64,000 nt of DNA from Arthrobacter globiformis NBRC 12137. Lineage in GTDB: Bacteria; Actinomycetota; Actinomycetes; Actinomycetales; Micrococcaceae. Below are positions 40,767 to 49,910 of the stretch, piece by piece. The notes below the pieces were generated by a model that saw nothing but the letters and a program-made list of their open reading frames with translations, searched no databases and was not told where the DNA came from. The DNA is taken from contig NZ_BAEG01000008.1 of the NCBI RefSeq assembly GCF_000238915.1, positions 124,001 to 188,000 on the forward strand, written 5' to 3'. The translations under genes and the position numbers were made by a program. Every line of letters starts with the position of its first letter. Positions within the stretch are counted from its first letter, which is position 1.

Positions 40767-42938
40767 ATGTCTCCCCACCTTTTCCAGCTCCAAGCAGGCG
40801 GAACCGCCGTCGTCGTCGATGCTTCCCTTGCCGGAATGCCTGCCATCCTTCACTGGGGCACGGAACTGGGCCTGCTCGGCCAGGACGAACTGGGCGCGCT
40901 AAGCACTGCCGCTAAACCACAGCGGGTCTCCGGCGGAATCGATCGCCCGGCCCGGCTCACGCTTCTCCCGCAGGAAGCCCAGGGCTGGCAGCTGGCCCCC
41001 GGAATCTCCGGCCACCGCTCCGGCACAGCGTTCTCGCCCGACTTCCAGGTGACAGACATCTCCGGCACAGGCACCAGCCTCACCGTTACGGCTGAGGATC
41101 CCCATACCTCTCTGCACCTGACCAGCCGCCTCGAAGTGACAGGCTCCGGACTTTTCAAACAGCAACACATGGTGACCAACACCGGAGACAGCGCTTACGA
41201 CCTCACTTCCCTCCAACTGTTTTTCCCGCTGCCCGCCGACGCTACCGAAGTGCTGGACACCACAGGCCGGCACCTTAAGGAACGCTCGCCGCAACGGCGC
41301 GATCTCACGGTCGGCACGCACGTGCGGGAAAGCCGGCGCGGGCGCCCTGGTGCCGACGCATCCCTGCTCATGGCGGCTGGCCGCAGAGGCTTCGGCTTCC
41401 GCTCGGGCAGGGTCCACGCCGTGCACCTGGCCTGGAGCGGAAATCACCGCCTCAGCGCCGAGCGAAGCATCAATGCACAGAACTTCCTCACAGCTTCCGA
41501 ACTCCTGCTGCCGGGTGAGGTTCGCCTGCAGCCAGGTGACAGCTACAGCACCCCCTGGGCGATCGGCTCCTGGGGAAACGGGCTGGATGAACTGGCCGGG
41601 CGCTTCCACGAGCACCTTCGCGCACGCCCCCACCACCCGCGGGCCCCGCGTCCTGTCACCATGAACAGCTGGGAAGCCGTGTACTTCGACCACGACCTTC
41701 CCCGGCTGAAAGCGATCGCCAGCGCCGCGGCTGCGGCGGGAGTCGAACGCTTCGTCCTCGACGACGGTTGGTTCCTCGGGCGCCGCGACGACACCGCCGG
41801 CCTTGGCGACTGGATAGTGGACAAATCCGTCTGGCCCGATGGCCTCGGCCCGATCATTGACCACGTCCGAGGCCTCGGGATGGAGTTCGGGCTCTGGTTC
41901 GAGCCGGAAATGGTCAATCCGGACAGCGAACTGGCCCGGAGTCACCCCGAATGGATGCTGCAGGTGAATGGCCGGATGCCGGTCCCGGCTCGCCAACAGC
42001 AGGTCCTTAACCTGGCCCTTCCCGCCGCCTGGGAGTACATTTTCAATGCCGTGCACAGCATTCTGGATGAATACCCGATCAGCTACATCAAGTGGGATCA
42101 CAACCGCGACCTGCTTGACCCGGGTAGCGCGGCCTCAGGCCAGGCCGCGGTGCACGCAAACACGAAAGCCGTTTACCGGCTCATGGAAGCCCTCAAGGAA
42201 CACCATCCCGGCCTGGAAATCGAGTCCTGCGCGTCCGGCGGGGCACGCGTGGACCTTGCTGTGCTGGACCGGACCGACAGGATCTGGACGAGCGACTGCA
42301 TTGATCCGCTGGAACGGCTGGACAACCAGGCCTATACCGGACTTCTGGTCCCCTACGAGCTGATGGGAGCCCACGTCGGCGGGCCTAGCTCCCATTCCAC
42401 CCGGCGCAGCCACAGTCTCGACTTCCGCGCGGCGACCGCCCTCTTCGGCCATTACGGCATCGAATGGGACATTTCAGACCTCCCTCAGGCGGAACTGGGG
42501 GCGCTGCGCGGCTGGGTGGATTTCCACAAGGCCAACCGGTCCCTCTTCCACACCGGCAGCAGCGTGCATTCCGACCATCCGGACACCTCCATGGACGTCC
42601 GCGGCGTGGTGGCCAAAGACCGGCAGCGGGCCATCTTCATCTACACGCAACGCACTGCCAGCACCACCTACCCGCCAGGCCCATTCACGCTGCCGGGCCT
42701 CGATCCGGACAGCGTCTACTCAGTTGCCCTGGCCGCCCCGCTGACCGACGCGGCAAGCCCGGGGCAATCGGCCCTTGAATGGGCCCAGAAACCGGTGCTC
42801 CTCAGCGGCCGCATACTCGAGACCGTTGGGCTGCAGGCACCCGTGCTCTTCCCGGAAACGGCCATCGTGATCATGGCCGAATCCATGGGCGGTCCGTCAG
42901 CGCCGCTCCCCCCAGCATCCGTCAGCCTCAAGGAATAG
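40767..42938 (+). CDS. Alpha-galactosidase, GH36 (copy 2)
   Basis: The 723-residue enzyme has the same plan as copy 1: beta-sandwich, then barrel with RFVLDDGWFLGRRDD. The nucleophile is Asp444 in YIKWDHNRD and the acid/base is Asp510 in RIWTSDCID. All key residues are kept, so it should be active. Sequence differences in the N-terminal domain and C-terminal cap suggest another chain length or substrate. TAAAAT lies five bases before the ATG and no ribosome site is seen, so this gene may have its own leaderless promoter. It runs directly into the second ABC set. Confidence 0.94.
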   Translation: MSPHLFQLQAGGTAVVVDASLAGMPAILHWGTELGLLGQDELGALSTAAKPQRVSGGIDRPARLTLLPQEAQGWQLAPGISGHRSGTAFSPDFQVTDISGTGTSLTVTAEDPHTSLHLTSRLEVTGSGLFKQQHMVTNTGDSAYDLTSLQLFFPLPADATEVLDTTGRHLKERSPQRRDLTVGTHVRESRRGRPGADASLLMAAGRRGFGFRSGRVHAVHLAWSGNHRLSAERSINAQNFLTASELLLPGEVRLQPGDSYSTPWAIGSWGNGLDELAGRFHEHLRARPHHPRAPRPVTMNSWEAVYFDHDLPRLKAIASAAAAAGVERFVLDDGWFLGRRDDTAGLGDWIVDKSVWPDGLGPIIDHVRGLGMEFGLWFEPEMVNPDSELARSHPEWMLQVNGRMPVPARQQQVLNLALPAAWEYIFNAVHSILDEYPISYIKWDHNRDLLDPGSAASGQAAVHANTKAVYRLMEALKEHHPGLEIESCASGGARVDLAVLDRTDRIWTSDCIDPLERLDNQAYTGLLVPYELMGAHVGGPSSHSTRRSHSLDFRAATALFGHYGIEWDISDLPQAELGALRGWVDFHKANRSLFHTGSSVHSDHPDTSMDVRGVVAKDRQRAIFIYTQRTASTTYPPGPFTLPGLDPDSVYSVALAAPLTDAASPGQSALEWAQKPVLLSGRILETVGLQAPVLFPETAIVIMAESMGGPSAPLPPASVSLKE

Positions 42939-42940
42939 TC

Positions 42941-44224
42941 ATGTTCCACCTCAAGCAGGTTCGGGCAAAGGCCCTCAGCGCCGCACTTGCCGCCGCGCTG
43001 CTGACCAGCTGTGCCGCCCCACCGGCAGAGGATGAAGTCACGCTGAGCTTCTTCCAGTTCAAGCCGGAGGCCGTGAAGGAATTTGCCGGTCTTATCGACG
43101 AGTTCGAAGCCGCGAACCCCGGCATTAGGGTGCTACAGAACAACGTTCCGGACCCGGACACCGCCATCCGGACACTTCTTGTCAAAAACAAGACACCGGA
43201 TGTGCTGACCCTGAACGGAAACGCCAGCTTCGGCCTCCTAGCGAGGGCCTGCGTGTTCGCCGACCTGAGCCAGGAACCCGCAGCAAGAGATGTTCTTCCC
43301 GCTGTGCAGGACATCCTCAACGCCAACGGGCGGTGCAGCGGCTCGGAGATCAACGGGCTTCCCATGGCGAACAATGCCAGCGGCGTCCTGTACAACCCGG
43401 AGCTCTTCGCAAAGTACGGTGTCTCCGTTCCACGAACCTGGGACGAGCTGATTGCGGCGGCCGAGACCTTCAAGGCCAATGGGGTTGCACCGTTTTACAT
43501 GACCCTCAAGGACGCGTGGACCACGTCCCCGGCCCTGGTGAATCTCGCTGCACAGCTGCAGCCGGAAGGCTTCTTTGACCGGCTGACCGCGGCCGGTGCG
43601 GACCGGAACAACAGCCCGGTATCGTTCAGCAAGAATTACCAGGAAGTAGCCGACAAGTTGCTCCAGCTCTTTCACTACGCCCAGCCGGGCGCTGCCGGCG
43701 TCGACTACGCGACCGGAAATAAGGCCTTTGCTGACGGCAAGTCCGCGATGTACCTCAATGGCAGCTTCGCGGTACCGGCCATCAGAGCCGCTAACCCTGA
43801 CGCCAGAATCGCCTCATTTCCCTACCCGGTCACGAACAATCCCGGCAATGTCACGGTGGTGTCCGGCGTCGACGTGGTACTCGCTATGGGGCGTGACACT
43901 CCCCACCGGGCTGAAGCGCAAAAATTCATCAACTTCCTCATGTCCAAGGACGTGATCGACAAGTACGCCAAAAACCAGAGCGCCTTCGCCCCCATCAGGT
44001 CAGCTGCACCGCAACAGGACACGGCCCTGCGGGGCCTGGCCTCCTACTTCACCTCCGGCAAGGTCGATGGCTACATGGACCACCGGCTGCCGCCCAGCAT
44101 CCCGCTGGTCAACATCACACAGCAGTTCGTCCTGGACGGCGACAAGTCCCGCTACCTGAACACCCTGGACAACGAATGGTTTAAGGTCGCAGCCCGCATG
44201 CCCAACCGAGGTGACCAGCAATGA
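42941..44224 (+). CDS. Sugar-binding lipoprotein of ABC importer, set 2
   Basis: A 427-residue solute-binding protein with lipobox LLTSC (Cys24). The mature start has VTLSFFQFKPEAVKEFAGLI and a later YLNGSFAVPAIRAANPDARI. It starts two bases after the GH36 stop with AAGGA upstream, and its own stop overlaps the next ATG. It is only distantly similar to the set 1 binding protein, so the two importers are not a recent duplication. Confidence 0.92.
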   Translation: MFHLKQVRAKALSAALAAALLTSCAAPPAEDEVTLSFFQFKPEAVKEFAGLIDEFEAANPGIRVLQNNVPDPDTAIRTLLVKNKTPDVLTLNGNASFGLLARACVFADLSQEPAARDVLPAVQDILNANGRCSGSEINGLPMANNASGVLYNPELFAKYGVSVPRTWDELIAAAETFKANGVAPFYMTLKDAWTTSPALVNLAAQLQPEGFFDRLTAAGADRNNSPVSFSKNYQEVADKLLQLFHYAQPGAAGVDYATGNKAFADGKSAMYLNGSFAVPAIRAANPDARIASFPYPVTNNPGNVTVVSGVDVVLAMGRDTPHRAEAQKFINFLMSKDVIDKYAKNQSAFAPIRSAAPQQDTALRGLASYFTSGKVDGYMDHRLPPSIPLVNITQQFVLDGDKSRYLNTLDNEWFKVAARMPNRGDQQ

Positions 44225-45084
44225 CGCATTCCACCAAAGCCTTCTACTGGATGGCCGTTCCCGCGCTGCTGCTCTTCGTTGTCCTGCACACCATTCCGGT
44301 GGTCACGGGCATGTTCTTCAGCCTCACGGATTACGCCGGCTACGGAAAATGGAACTTCGTTGGTCTTCAGAACTACGTCAGCCTTTTCAAGGACGACCGG
44401 GTTCTGGCCTCCTACGGTTTCACTTTCCTTTTCGCCATCACGGCGACGGTGATCGTCAACGTGTTGGCGCTCGGAATCGCCATGCTGCTCAACGCGAGGA
44501 TCAAATTCCGCACCGCGTTCCGCGGCATCTTCTTCATCCCGAACGTACTGGCCGTCCTCATCATCGGCTATGTCTTCAACTTCATCTTTTCCAACTCGCT
44601 TCCGCTGCTGGGCCAATCGCTGGGGCTCGACTGGCTCTCGACCTCGATCCTGGCCAACAAAGACCTCGCCTGGCTCGGCATCGTGGCCGTATCGGCATGG
44701 CAGTCCATCGCGTTCAGCGTCATCCTGTACCTCGCCGGGCTGCAGACCATACCCGCGGAGCTGTACGAGGCGGCTGGCCTGGACGGGGCCAGCTACTGGC
44801 GGCAGTTCAGTTCCATCACCTTTCCGATGATCGGCGCGTTCTTTACCATCAACATGGTGCTGGCGCTTAAGGGCTTCCTGCAGGCCTTCGACCAGATTGT
44901 CGCCCTGACCAACGGCGGTCCCGGCACTTCCACCGAGTCCGTCGCCATGGTGATCTTCCGCGGCGGCTTCCAGGGCGGGGAATTCGGCTACCAGATGGCC
45001 AACTCCGTTGTTTATCTGCTGGTGATCGTGGCGGTGTCCGTGATCCAGCTCCGGACACTCCAGCGCAAAGAGGCGGACTTCTAG
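44221..45084 (+). CDS. Sugar ABC transporter permease (MalF type), set 2
   Basis: A 287-residue permease. Six helices are visible, the first at WMAVPALLLFVVLHTIPVV. The EAA loop is ELYEAAGLDGASYWRQFSSI. The ATG overlaps the binding-protein stop (ATGA), and its stop shares a base with the following GTG, so the three genes are translationally coupled. Any ATPase must come from elsewhere. Confidence 0.93.
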   Translation: MTHSTKAFYWMAVPALLLFVVLHTIPVVTGMFFSLTDYAGYGKWNFVGLQNYVSLFKDDRVLASYGFTFLFAITATVIVNVLALGIAMLLNARIKFRTAFRGIFFIPNVLAVLIIGYVFNFIFSNSLPLLGQSLGLDWLSTSILANKDLAWLGIVAVSAWQSIAFSVILYLAGLQTIPAELYEAAGLDGASYWRQFSSITFPMIGAFFTINMVLALKGFLQAFDQIVALTNGGPGTSTESVAMVIFRGGFQGGEFGYQMANSVVYLLVIVAVSVIQLRTLQRKEADF

Positions 45085-45977
45085 TGACCACCACAACCGA
45101 GACGGCGTCATCAGCCCGGAGCGTAACGCCGGCCCGCGGCCTGCGGCGGCGCGGCCGGCTGAGCGACCGCGTGAACTGGCCGCTCACAGCCCTGGCGGCG
45201 GTCCTGGCACTGACCGTGCTCATCCCGCTTTACCTCACGGTCATCACCGCCCTCAAGACACCGGACCAGCTTGGCGGTTCCGGGTTCGAATGGCCGAGCC
45301 GGGTCCGGCTGGAAAACTTTTCCGACGCCTGGAACCTGACCAACTTCCCCCGAGCCCTGCTGAACTCCGCCATCGTCACGGTGGGGGCGGTGGTTCTCAC
45401 CATCCTGTCCAATTCCCTGGTGGCCTACGCCATCGCACGGAACCTGCACAAGCGCTTCTTCAAATTCCTCTACTATTTCTTCGTCGCTGCGCTCTTCGTG
45501 CCGTTTCCGATCATCATGCTGCCGGCCACCAAGGAGACCGCTTTGTTGGGGCTGGACAACCCGGTGGGACTGTTCCTGCTCTACACGGTCTACGGGCTCA
45601 GTTTCAACGTCTTCGTCTACACCGCTTTCATCCGCTCCATCCCGCGTGAACTGGAGGAAGCGGCAACCATGGATGGCGCCTCCACCTGGGGCATATTCCG
45701 CCGCATCATCTTCCCGTTGCTCACTCCGATGAATGCAACCGTGGGCATCCTGACGTGCCTCTGGGCCTGGAACGACTTCCTGCTGCCTCTCGTCATCCTT
45801 TCGGACCCCGCGACGCGCACACTGCCCCTTGCGCAGTATGTGTTCCAGAGCCAGTTCAACACCAACTACACGGTGGCTTTTGCCTCGTACCTGATGGCCC
45901 TGGCGCCCCTGCTGCTGGTCTACCTGTTCGCGCAGCGCTGGGTGATCTCTGGCGTCATGCGCGGCTCCATCAAGTGA
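45084..45977 (+). CDS. Sugar ABC transporter permease (MalG type), set 2
   Basis: The 297-residue partner permease has a first helix at about 30-50 (LTALAAVLALTVLIPLYLTV) and the EAA loop ELEEAATMDGASTWGIFRRI. The C-terminal RWVISGVMRGSIK is family-like. GTG 45084 shares its first base with the preceding stop. It is the last gene of the sugar island. Confidence 0.92.
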   Translation: MTTTTETASSARSVTPARGLRRRGRLSDRVNWPLTALAAVLALTVLIPLYLTVITALKTPDQLGGSGFEWPSRVRLENFSDAWNLTNFPRALLNSAIVTVGAVVLTILSNSLVAYAIARNLHKRFFKFLYYFFVAALFVPFPIIMLPATKETALLGLDNPVGLFLLYTVYGLSFNVFVYTAFIRSIPRELEEAATMDGASTWGIFRRIIFPLLTPMNATVGILTCLWAWNDFLLPLVILSDPATRTLPLAQYVFQSQFNTNYTVAFASYLMALAPLLLVYLFAQRWVISGVMRGSIK

Positions 45978-46052
45978 GTCAGCGCTCTGGCGTTCCGTAA
46001 CGAAAGCCCAGCCCGCGCAAGACCGGCAAGCCGACGCGATAGATTTGCAGTC

Positions 46053-46529
46053 ATGACTGAAGCCCCCTCCGCCACCGAAGCCGGCCGCGGCACCATCCTT
46101 GTCCTGAACGGCCCCAACCTGAACCTCCTCGGCACCCGCGAGCCGGAAAAGTACGGAACTGCCACACTGGCCGACGTCGAGCAGCTCGCCAGGGACGCCG
46201 CCGACGCCCGCGGGCTCGACGTCGAGTGCTTCCAGTCGAACCATGAGGGCGCCCTGGTGGACGCCATCCACGCCGCCAGGGGCAAGGCCATCGGCATCGT
46301 GCTGAACGCCGGGGCGTACACCCACACCTCGGTGGCCATCCGCGACGCCATCTCCGCGGTTCAGGTCCCCGCGGTGGAAGTCCACATCACCAACGTGCAC
46401 GCCCGCGAAGAATTCCGCCACCACTCCTACCTCTCCGACATCAGCAAGGCCGTGATCGCCGGTGCCGGGATTCTGGGCTACCGCTTCGCCGTGGAGTACC
46501 TCGCCGACCTGAATGCCGGCAAGGCCTGA
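46053..46529 (+). CDS. aroQ: Type II 3-dehydroquinate dehydratase
   Basis: Third step of the shikimate pathway, in the cytoplasm. The 158-residue protein has [16 protein letters not shown], containing the catalytic Tyr loop. [29 protein letters not shown] and the substrate-binding [15 protein letters not shown] follow, all diagnostic for the dodecameric type II enzyme. TAGATT ends seven bases before the ATG and there is no clear ribosome site, so a leaderless mRNA is likely. DUF2332 follows two bases after the stop. Confidence 0.96.
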   Translation: MTEAPSATEAGRGTILVLNGPNLNLLGTREPEKYGTATLADVEQLARDAADARGLDVECFQSNHEGALVDAIHAARGKAIGIVLNAGAYTHTSVAIRDAISAVQVPAVEVHITNVHAREEFRHHSYLSDISKAVIAGAGILGYRFAVEYLADLNAGKA

Positions 46530-46531
46530 CC

Positions 46532-47557
46532 ATGCCGGCGGCGGCCCTCGGCACCGCAGAGTGGTACCGGCACTTCGGCACGGTTGATGCCCCCGGTTCC
46601 TCACCCTGCTACGCCGACTGGTCGCTGCACATCGCCGACGATCCCGAGCTCATTGCCCGGATCGACCAGTGGCCGTACAACAAGCGCCAGCCCCTGCTCA
46701 TGCTCGCCGCCACCCGCTTCCTCGGCGCCAATGTCTCCCCGTACCCCGAGTTCCGGAGATTCCTGGACGAGCACTGGGCCGAGGTCTCGCGCACCGTCAT
46801 GTCCCGCGCCACGCAGACCAACGAGGTGGGCCGCTGCGCCACCCTGCTGCCCTCGCTCCGGGCCATCGCCGCCGCCGAGGGCAGGCCCCTTGCCCTGATC
46901 GAGGTGGGGGCCTCCGCTGGGCTCGCCCTGTTTCCGGACCGCTACAGCTACGAGTTCGACGACGGCGTGACCGTTACGCGGCTGGGTCCCGGCGGGTCCG
47001 GCGGGCTGCCGGAGCCCCCGGTCCTGCCCTGCCGGACAGCGGGCCCGGTTCCCCTGCCCGACGCCTTGCCTGAGGTGGTGTGGCGGGCCGGGATCGACCT
47101 GAACCCGCTGGACGTGCGGAATCCCGACGACGTCGCCTGGCTTGAGGCGCTGATCTGGCCGGAGCAGGAATTCCGGCGTGAGCGGCTGCGCCGGGCCATA
47201 GCCATTGCGCGCGAACAACCGCCCTTGCTCGTGGCCGGCGACCTGAACGAGCAACTGCTGTCATTGGCCGGCCAAGTGCCTGCCGATGCCGCACTGGTGG
47301 TGTTCCACAGCGCCGTCATGGGTTACCTCAGCGCTGACGGGCGCGCCAGGTTCCGGGCCACCATGCAGGGCCTGGCACATGACCGTGGTTGCCACTGGCT
47401 GTCCAACGAGGGCGAGACAGTGATCATCCAGGAGGACGGCTCGGCGGTTCTCCCGGACATGGAGCCCAGCCGGATCGGGGGAAACTTCCTGCTGCAGCAC
47501 AACAGCCGGCCCGTCGCCATCACCGGCCCGCACGGCCAGAGCCTGGACTGGCTGTAA
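46532..47557 (+). CDS. DUF2332-family protein
   Basis: A 341-residue cytoplasmic protein of a family with no established function. RPLALIEVGASAGLALFPDRY resembles a degenerate SAM-binding glycine loop (EVGASAG), and a methyltransferase-like fold is conceivable. Other family-like blocks are GIDLNPLDVRNPDDVAWLEA and LLVAGDLNEQLLSL. It is co-transcribed with aroQ by spacing, though I see no pathway link. Confidence 0.85.
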   Translation: MPAAALGTAEWYRHFGTVDAPGSSPCYADWSLHIADDPELIARIDQWPYNKRQPLLMLAATRFLGANVSPYPEFRRFLDEHWAEVSRTVMSRATQTNEVGRCATLLPSLRAIAAAEGRPLALIEVGASAGLALFPDRYSYEFDDGVTVTRLGPGGSGGLPEPPVLPCRTAGPVPLPDALPEVVWRAGIDLNPLDVRNPDDVAWLEALIWPEQEFRRERLRRAIAIAREQPPLLVAGDLNEQLLSLAGQVPADAALVVFHSAVMGYLSADGRARFRATMQGLAHDRGCHWLSNEGETVIIQEDGSAVLPDMEPSRIGGNFLLQHNSRPVAITGPHGQSLDWL

Positions 47558-47594
47558 CCCGCTGAACCCGCTGCCGGGATGCCAATAGCGGGTG

Positions 47595-47644
47595 CCTACT
47601 GCTGGATGCACTGCTGCTGGATGCCCCTACTGCTGGATGCACTG
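47595..47644. repeat. Duplicated 3' end of marP
   Basis: The 19-base CCTACTGCTGGATGCACTG occurs at 47595-47613 and 47626-47644, 31 bases apart, with a partial third copy between. On the minus strand the second copy encodes the last residues (CIQQ) and stop of the protease, and the others lie beyond it. Confidence 0.88.
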
Positions 47645-48811
47645 TCCGGACGACACGGGGCTGGACAGGCTCGGCGCCTCTGCCGCCACCGGCCGAAGGT
47701 CGATCATCGGGATCGCGAAGCCCATGGCCGCGTCGGTGGTTGTCTTCGCGAAGATAACGCCTGCCACCGCCCCGTTGGTGGTGAGCAACGGGCCGCCGGA
47801 GTTGCCGGGCTGGACGTCGCCGGCAAGCTTGTACACCTCGTCGGGAACGGGGTTGTTTCCGTAGATGTCCGGCACCAGCACCGTGGAAATGCCCTGCACA
47901 GTGGCCGGCTTGGACGTGTACGGGCCGCCGTGCGGGTAGCCGGCGAAGGCGGCAGCGGTTCCCGCAGGCAGGTCGGGGCTCAGTGGCAGTGCCGCGGTGG
48001 GCAGGCCGTCCACGGCCAGGACGGCGAGGTCGCGTTTGCTGTCGAAATACACCACCCTGCCGGGCATGGCTCCTCCGCCGGGGATTTCCACCACGGGTTG
48101 CGACACACCCGCCACGACGTGTGCGTTGGTCACCACGCGTCCGGGCGATACAGCAAAGCCTGTGCCTGTCTGGTTCTGCCCGCACTGGAACGCGGTCCCT
48201 GCGATCTTCAGCACCGAACCGGCTGCCCTGTTCAGCGCCGGAGTATCCGTGCTGGCGTTTGGAACCGGGACCTGCTGGTCCTGGCCTATGCCCTCGATGA
48301 GCGTGGGGATGCCGTCGCCGATGACCGCAGAGCGCAGCTGAGCCATGGCGGATTTGACCGGGTTGGGCGTCAGTCCGTCTATGAAACGGATCACCTTTGA
48401 CTCGGCCAGCTGCTGCGAGACGAAGGGAACGCCAAGGGCGCTGATGCTGAAGGCCAGCAGGGACATGACCAGCGCGGACACGATCAGGTTCAGTGCCCCG
48501 CCGACGACTCTGTCCACAGCCCGGAGCGGCTGCATGCGGACGGCGCTGCGGATGCTGCGCCCAATCATGGTGCCGAGCGCATTGCCCAGGACCACCAGCA
48601 GGACGGCAGTTCCAATGATGGCGGTCAGGCGCCACCCGCTGTCCTCCACGAAGTCGCTGACCAGCGGAACGGAGAGGAAAGCGGCCACAGCGCCGGCCGC
48701 AAAGCCGGCAAGGCCGCCGACGGTCACCAGGAAGCCGTTGCGCAGGCCGTAGATCAGATAGGACAAAAGCGTGAGAATCAACGCAAGGTCCAGAACGGTC
48801 AGGCCAAACAC
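47627..48811 (-). CDS. marP: MarP-type membrane serine protease (CvpA domain plus trypsin-like domain)
   Basis: The 394-residue protein has four N-terminal helices of a CvpA domain (1-165) and an extracytoplasmic chymotrypsin-like protease. The triad is His231 (TNAHVVAG), Asp261 (KRDLAVLAV) and Ser338 (QPGNSGGPL). Cys210 and Cys391 match the positions of the regulatory disulfide known in mycobacterial MarP, a protease needed for acid and oxidative stress survival. The redox control is therefore inferred to be conserved. Cys391 is four residues from the end, in the segment affected by a 3' duplication. Confidence 0.93.
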   Translation of the reverse strand: MFGLTVLDLALILTLLSYLIYGLRNGFLVTVGGLAGFAAGAVAAFLSVPLVSDFVEDSGWRLTAIIGTAVLLVVLGNALGTMIGRSIRSAVRMQPLRAVDRVVGGALNLIVSALVMSLLAFSISALGVPFVSQQLAESKVIRFIDGLTPNPVKSAMAQLRSAVIGDGIPTLIEGIGQDQQVPVPNASTDTPALNRAAGSVLKIAGTAFQCGQNQTGTGFAVSPGRVVTNAHVVAGVSQPVVEIPGGGAMPGRVVYFDSKRDLAVLAVDGLPTAALPLSPDLPAGTAAAFAGYPHGGPYTSKPATVQGISTVLVPDIYGNNPVPDEVYKLAGDVQPGNSGGPLLTTNGAVAGVIFAKTTTDAAMGFAIPMIDLRPVAAEAPSLSSPVSSGQCIQQ

Positions 48812-49002
48812 CAGGTCTCCTCAAAGCAGCTAAGCCCCGATTCTACTGGCGAAGTCTGACAATTTGCCGTGGATGCGCGGAGCCCGCGCTGGTCTCGCGG
48901 CGTCTTTTAGGGCGTTTCAGCTGCCAAGTACGTCACAGAACGTTGAAAATTCTGAAACAATGGCACAAGCGCCCCAGACGACACTTTTACTCAGGAGAAT
49001 TT

Positions 49003-49680
49003 ATGGACATCGAGGTATTGCGCCGCGCACCCCTTTTCGCCACGCTGGACGACGACGCGTTCCGCCTGCTGACGGACGAACTGACCGAGGTCGATCTGTC
49101 CCGCGGTGCATCCGTTTTCCGCGAGGGCGACCAGGGTGACCAGCTCTACTTCATTGTCTCCGGCAAGGTGAAGCTCGGCCGCACCTCCCCCGACGGCCGC
49201 GAATCCCTCCTGGCCATCCTCGGCCCGGGTGAGCTCTTCGGCGAGATGGCCCTGTTCGACCCGAGCCCGCGCACCGCCACGGCCACCGCCGTCTCGGAGA
49301 CCCGCCTGGCCGGCCTCAAGAACGAGAGCCTGAACTCCCTGCTCCGGACCCGTCCGGAGGTCTCGGCCCAGCTGCTGCAGGCACTGGCCCGCCGCCTCCG
49401 CCGCACCAATGACTCCCTCTCGGACCTGGTCTTCTCCGACGTGCCCGGCCGTGTGGCCAAGGCCCTCCTGGACCTCGCCGACCGCTTCGGCCGTCCGGCC
49501 ACCGACGGCGTTCTCGTGGCACACGAGCTCACCCAGGAAGAGCTGGCCCAGCTCGTGGGCGCCTCCCGCGAAACCGTCAACAAGGCGCTGGCCGAGTTCG
49601 TCCAGCGCGGCTGGCTGCGCCTCGAGGCACGCGCCGTCGTGATTTTGGACATGCAGCGCCTCCGCCAGCGCTCCCGCTAG
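49003..49680 (+). CDS. crp: Crp/Fnr-family cAMP-binding global regulator
   Basis: A 225-residue regulator equivalent in context to mycobacterial Crp and corynebacterial GlxR. The cyclic-nucleotide domain (1-120) includes VFREGDQGDQLYFIVSG and the phosphate cassette GELFGEMALFDPSPRTATA. The HTH is TQEELAQLVGASRETVNKAL. ATG 49003 is preceded by AGGAG. It should govern carbon catabolism broadly, possibly including acs and the sugar island. A textbook terminator follows. Confidence 0.94.
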   Translation: MDIEVLRRAPLFATLDDDAFRLLTDELTEVDLSRGASVFREGDQGDQLYFIVSGKVKLGRTSPDGRESLLAILGPGELFGEMALFDPSPRTATATAVSETRLAGLKNESLNSLLRTRPEVSAQLLQALARRLRRTNDSLSDLVFSDVPGRVAKALLDLADRFGRPATDGVLVAHELTQEELAQLVGASRETVNKALAEFVQRGWLRLEARAVVILDMQRLRQRSR

Positions 49681-49687
49681 CTAAACG

Positions 49688-49721
49688 AGCAAAGGCCGCC
49701 CCGATCGGGGCGGCCTTTGCT
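49688..49721 (+). terminator. Intrinsic terminator after crp
   Basis: AGCAAAGGCCGCCCC (49688-49702) pairs perfectly with 49707-49721 around GATC, followed by GTTT, eight bases after the crp stop. Confidence 0.95.
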
Positions 49722-49793
49722 GTTTAACTCACCATGGGCGGACGGGAAACCCCTCTGGTTGCGCCTGTGGAAACCAAGTGTTCGGACCCTAAA

Positions 49794-49847
49794 GCGACGG
49801 GACCTGAGGACGCGTCAGGAAAAAGGCGACGAAACCTGAGGACGCGT
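49794..49847. repeat. Tandem 22-base imperfect direct repeat
   Basis: Two 22-base copies, both ending CCTGAGGACGCGT, lie at 49794-49815 and 49826-49847 (20 of 22 identical, period 32). They sit between the crp terminator and the end of the Nudix gene. A third CCTGAGG is at 49853. Confidence 0.75.
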
Positions 49848-49910
49848 TGGTTCCTGAGGCTCGATCGGCGGAGGTGAGCTCGATCCGCGGGCGGAGCCAG
49901 AAGCGGAGGC

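Noticed and set aside
30544-46050. Sugar island as a recent mobile element
   Set aside because: Base composition and codon use look like the rest of the window, and no transposase, integrase or flanking direct repeats were found.
47520-48824. 434-residue minus-strand ORF overlapping the MarP-like gene in another frame
   Set aside because: It is Arg/Gly/Pro-rich without motifs, while the alternative frame has the complete CvpA and protease domains and triad.
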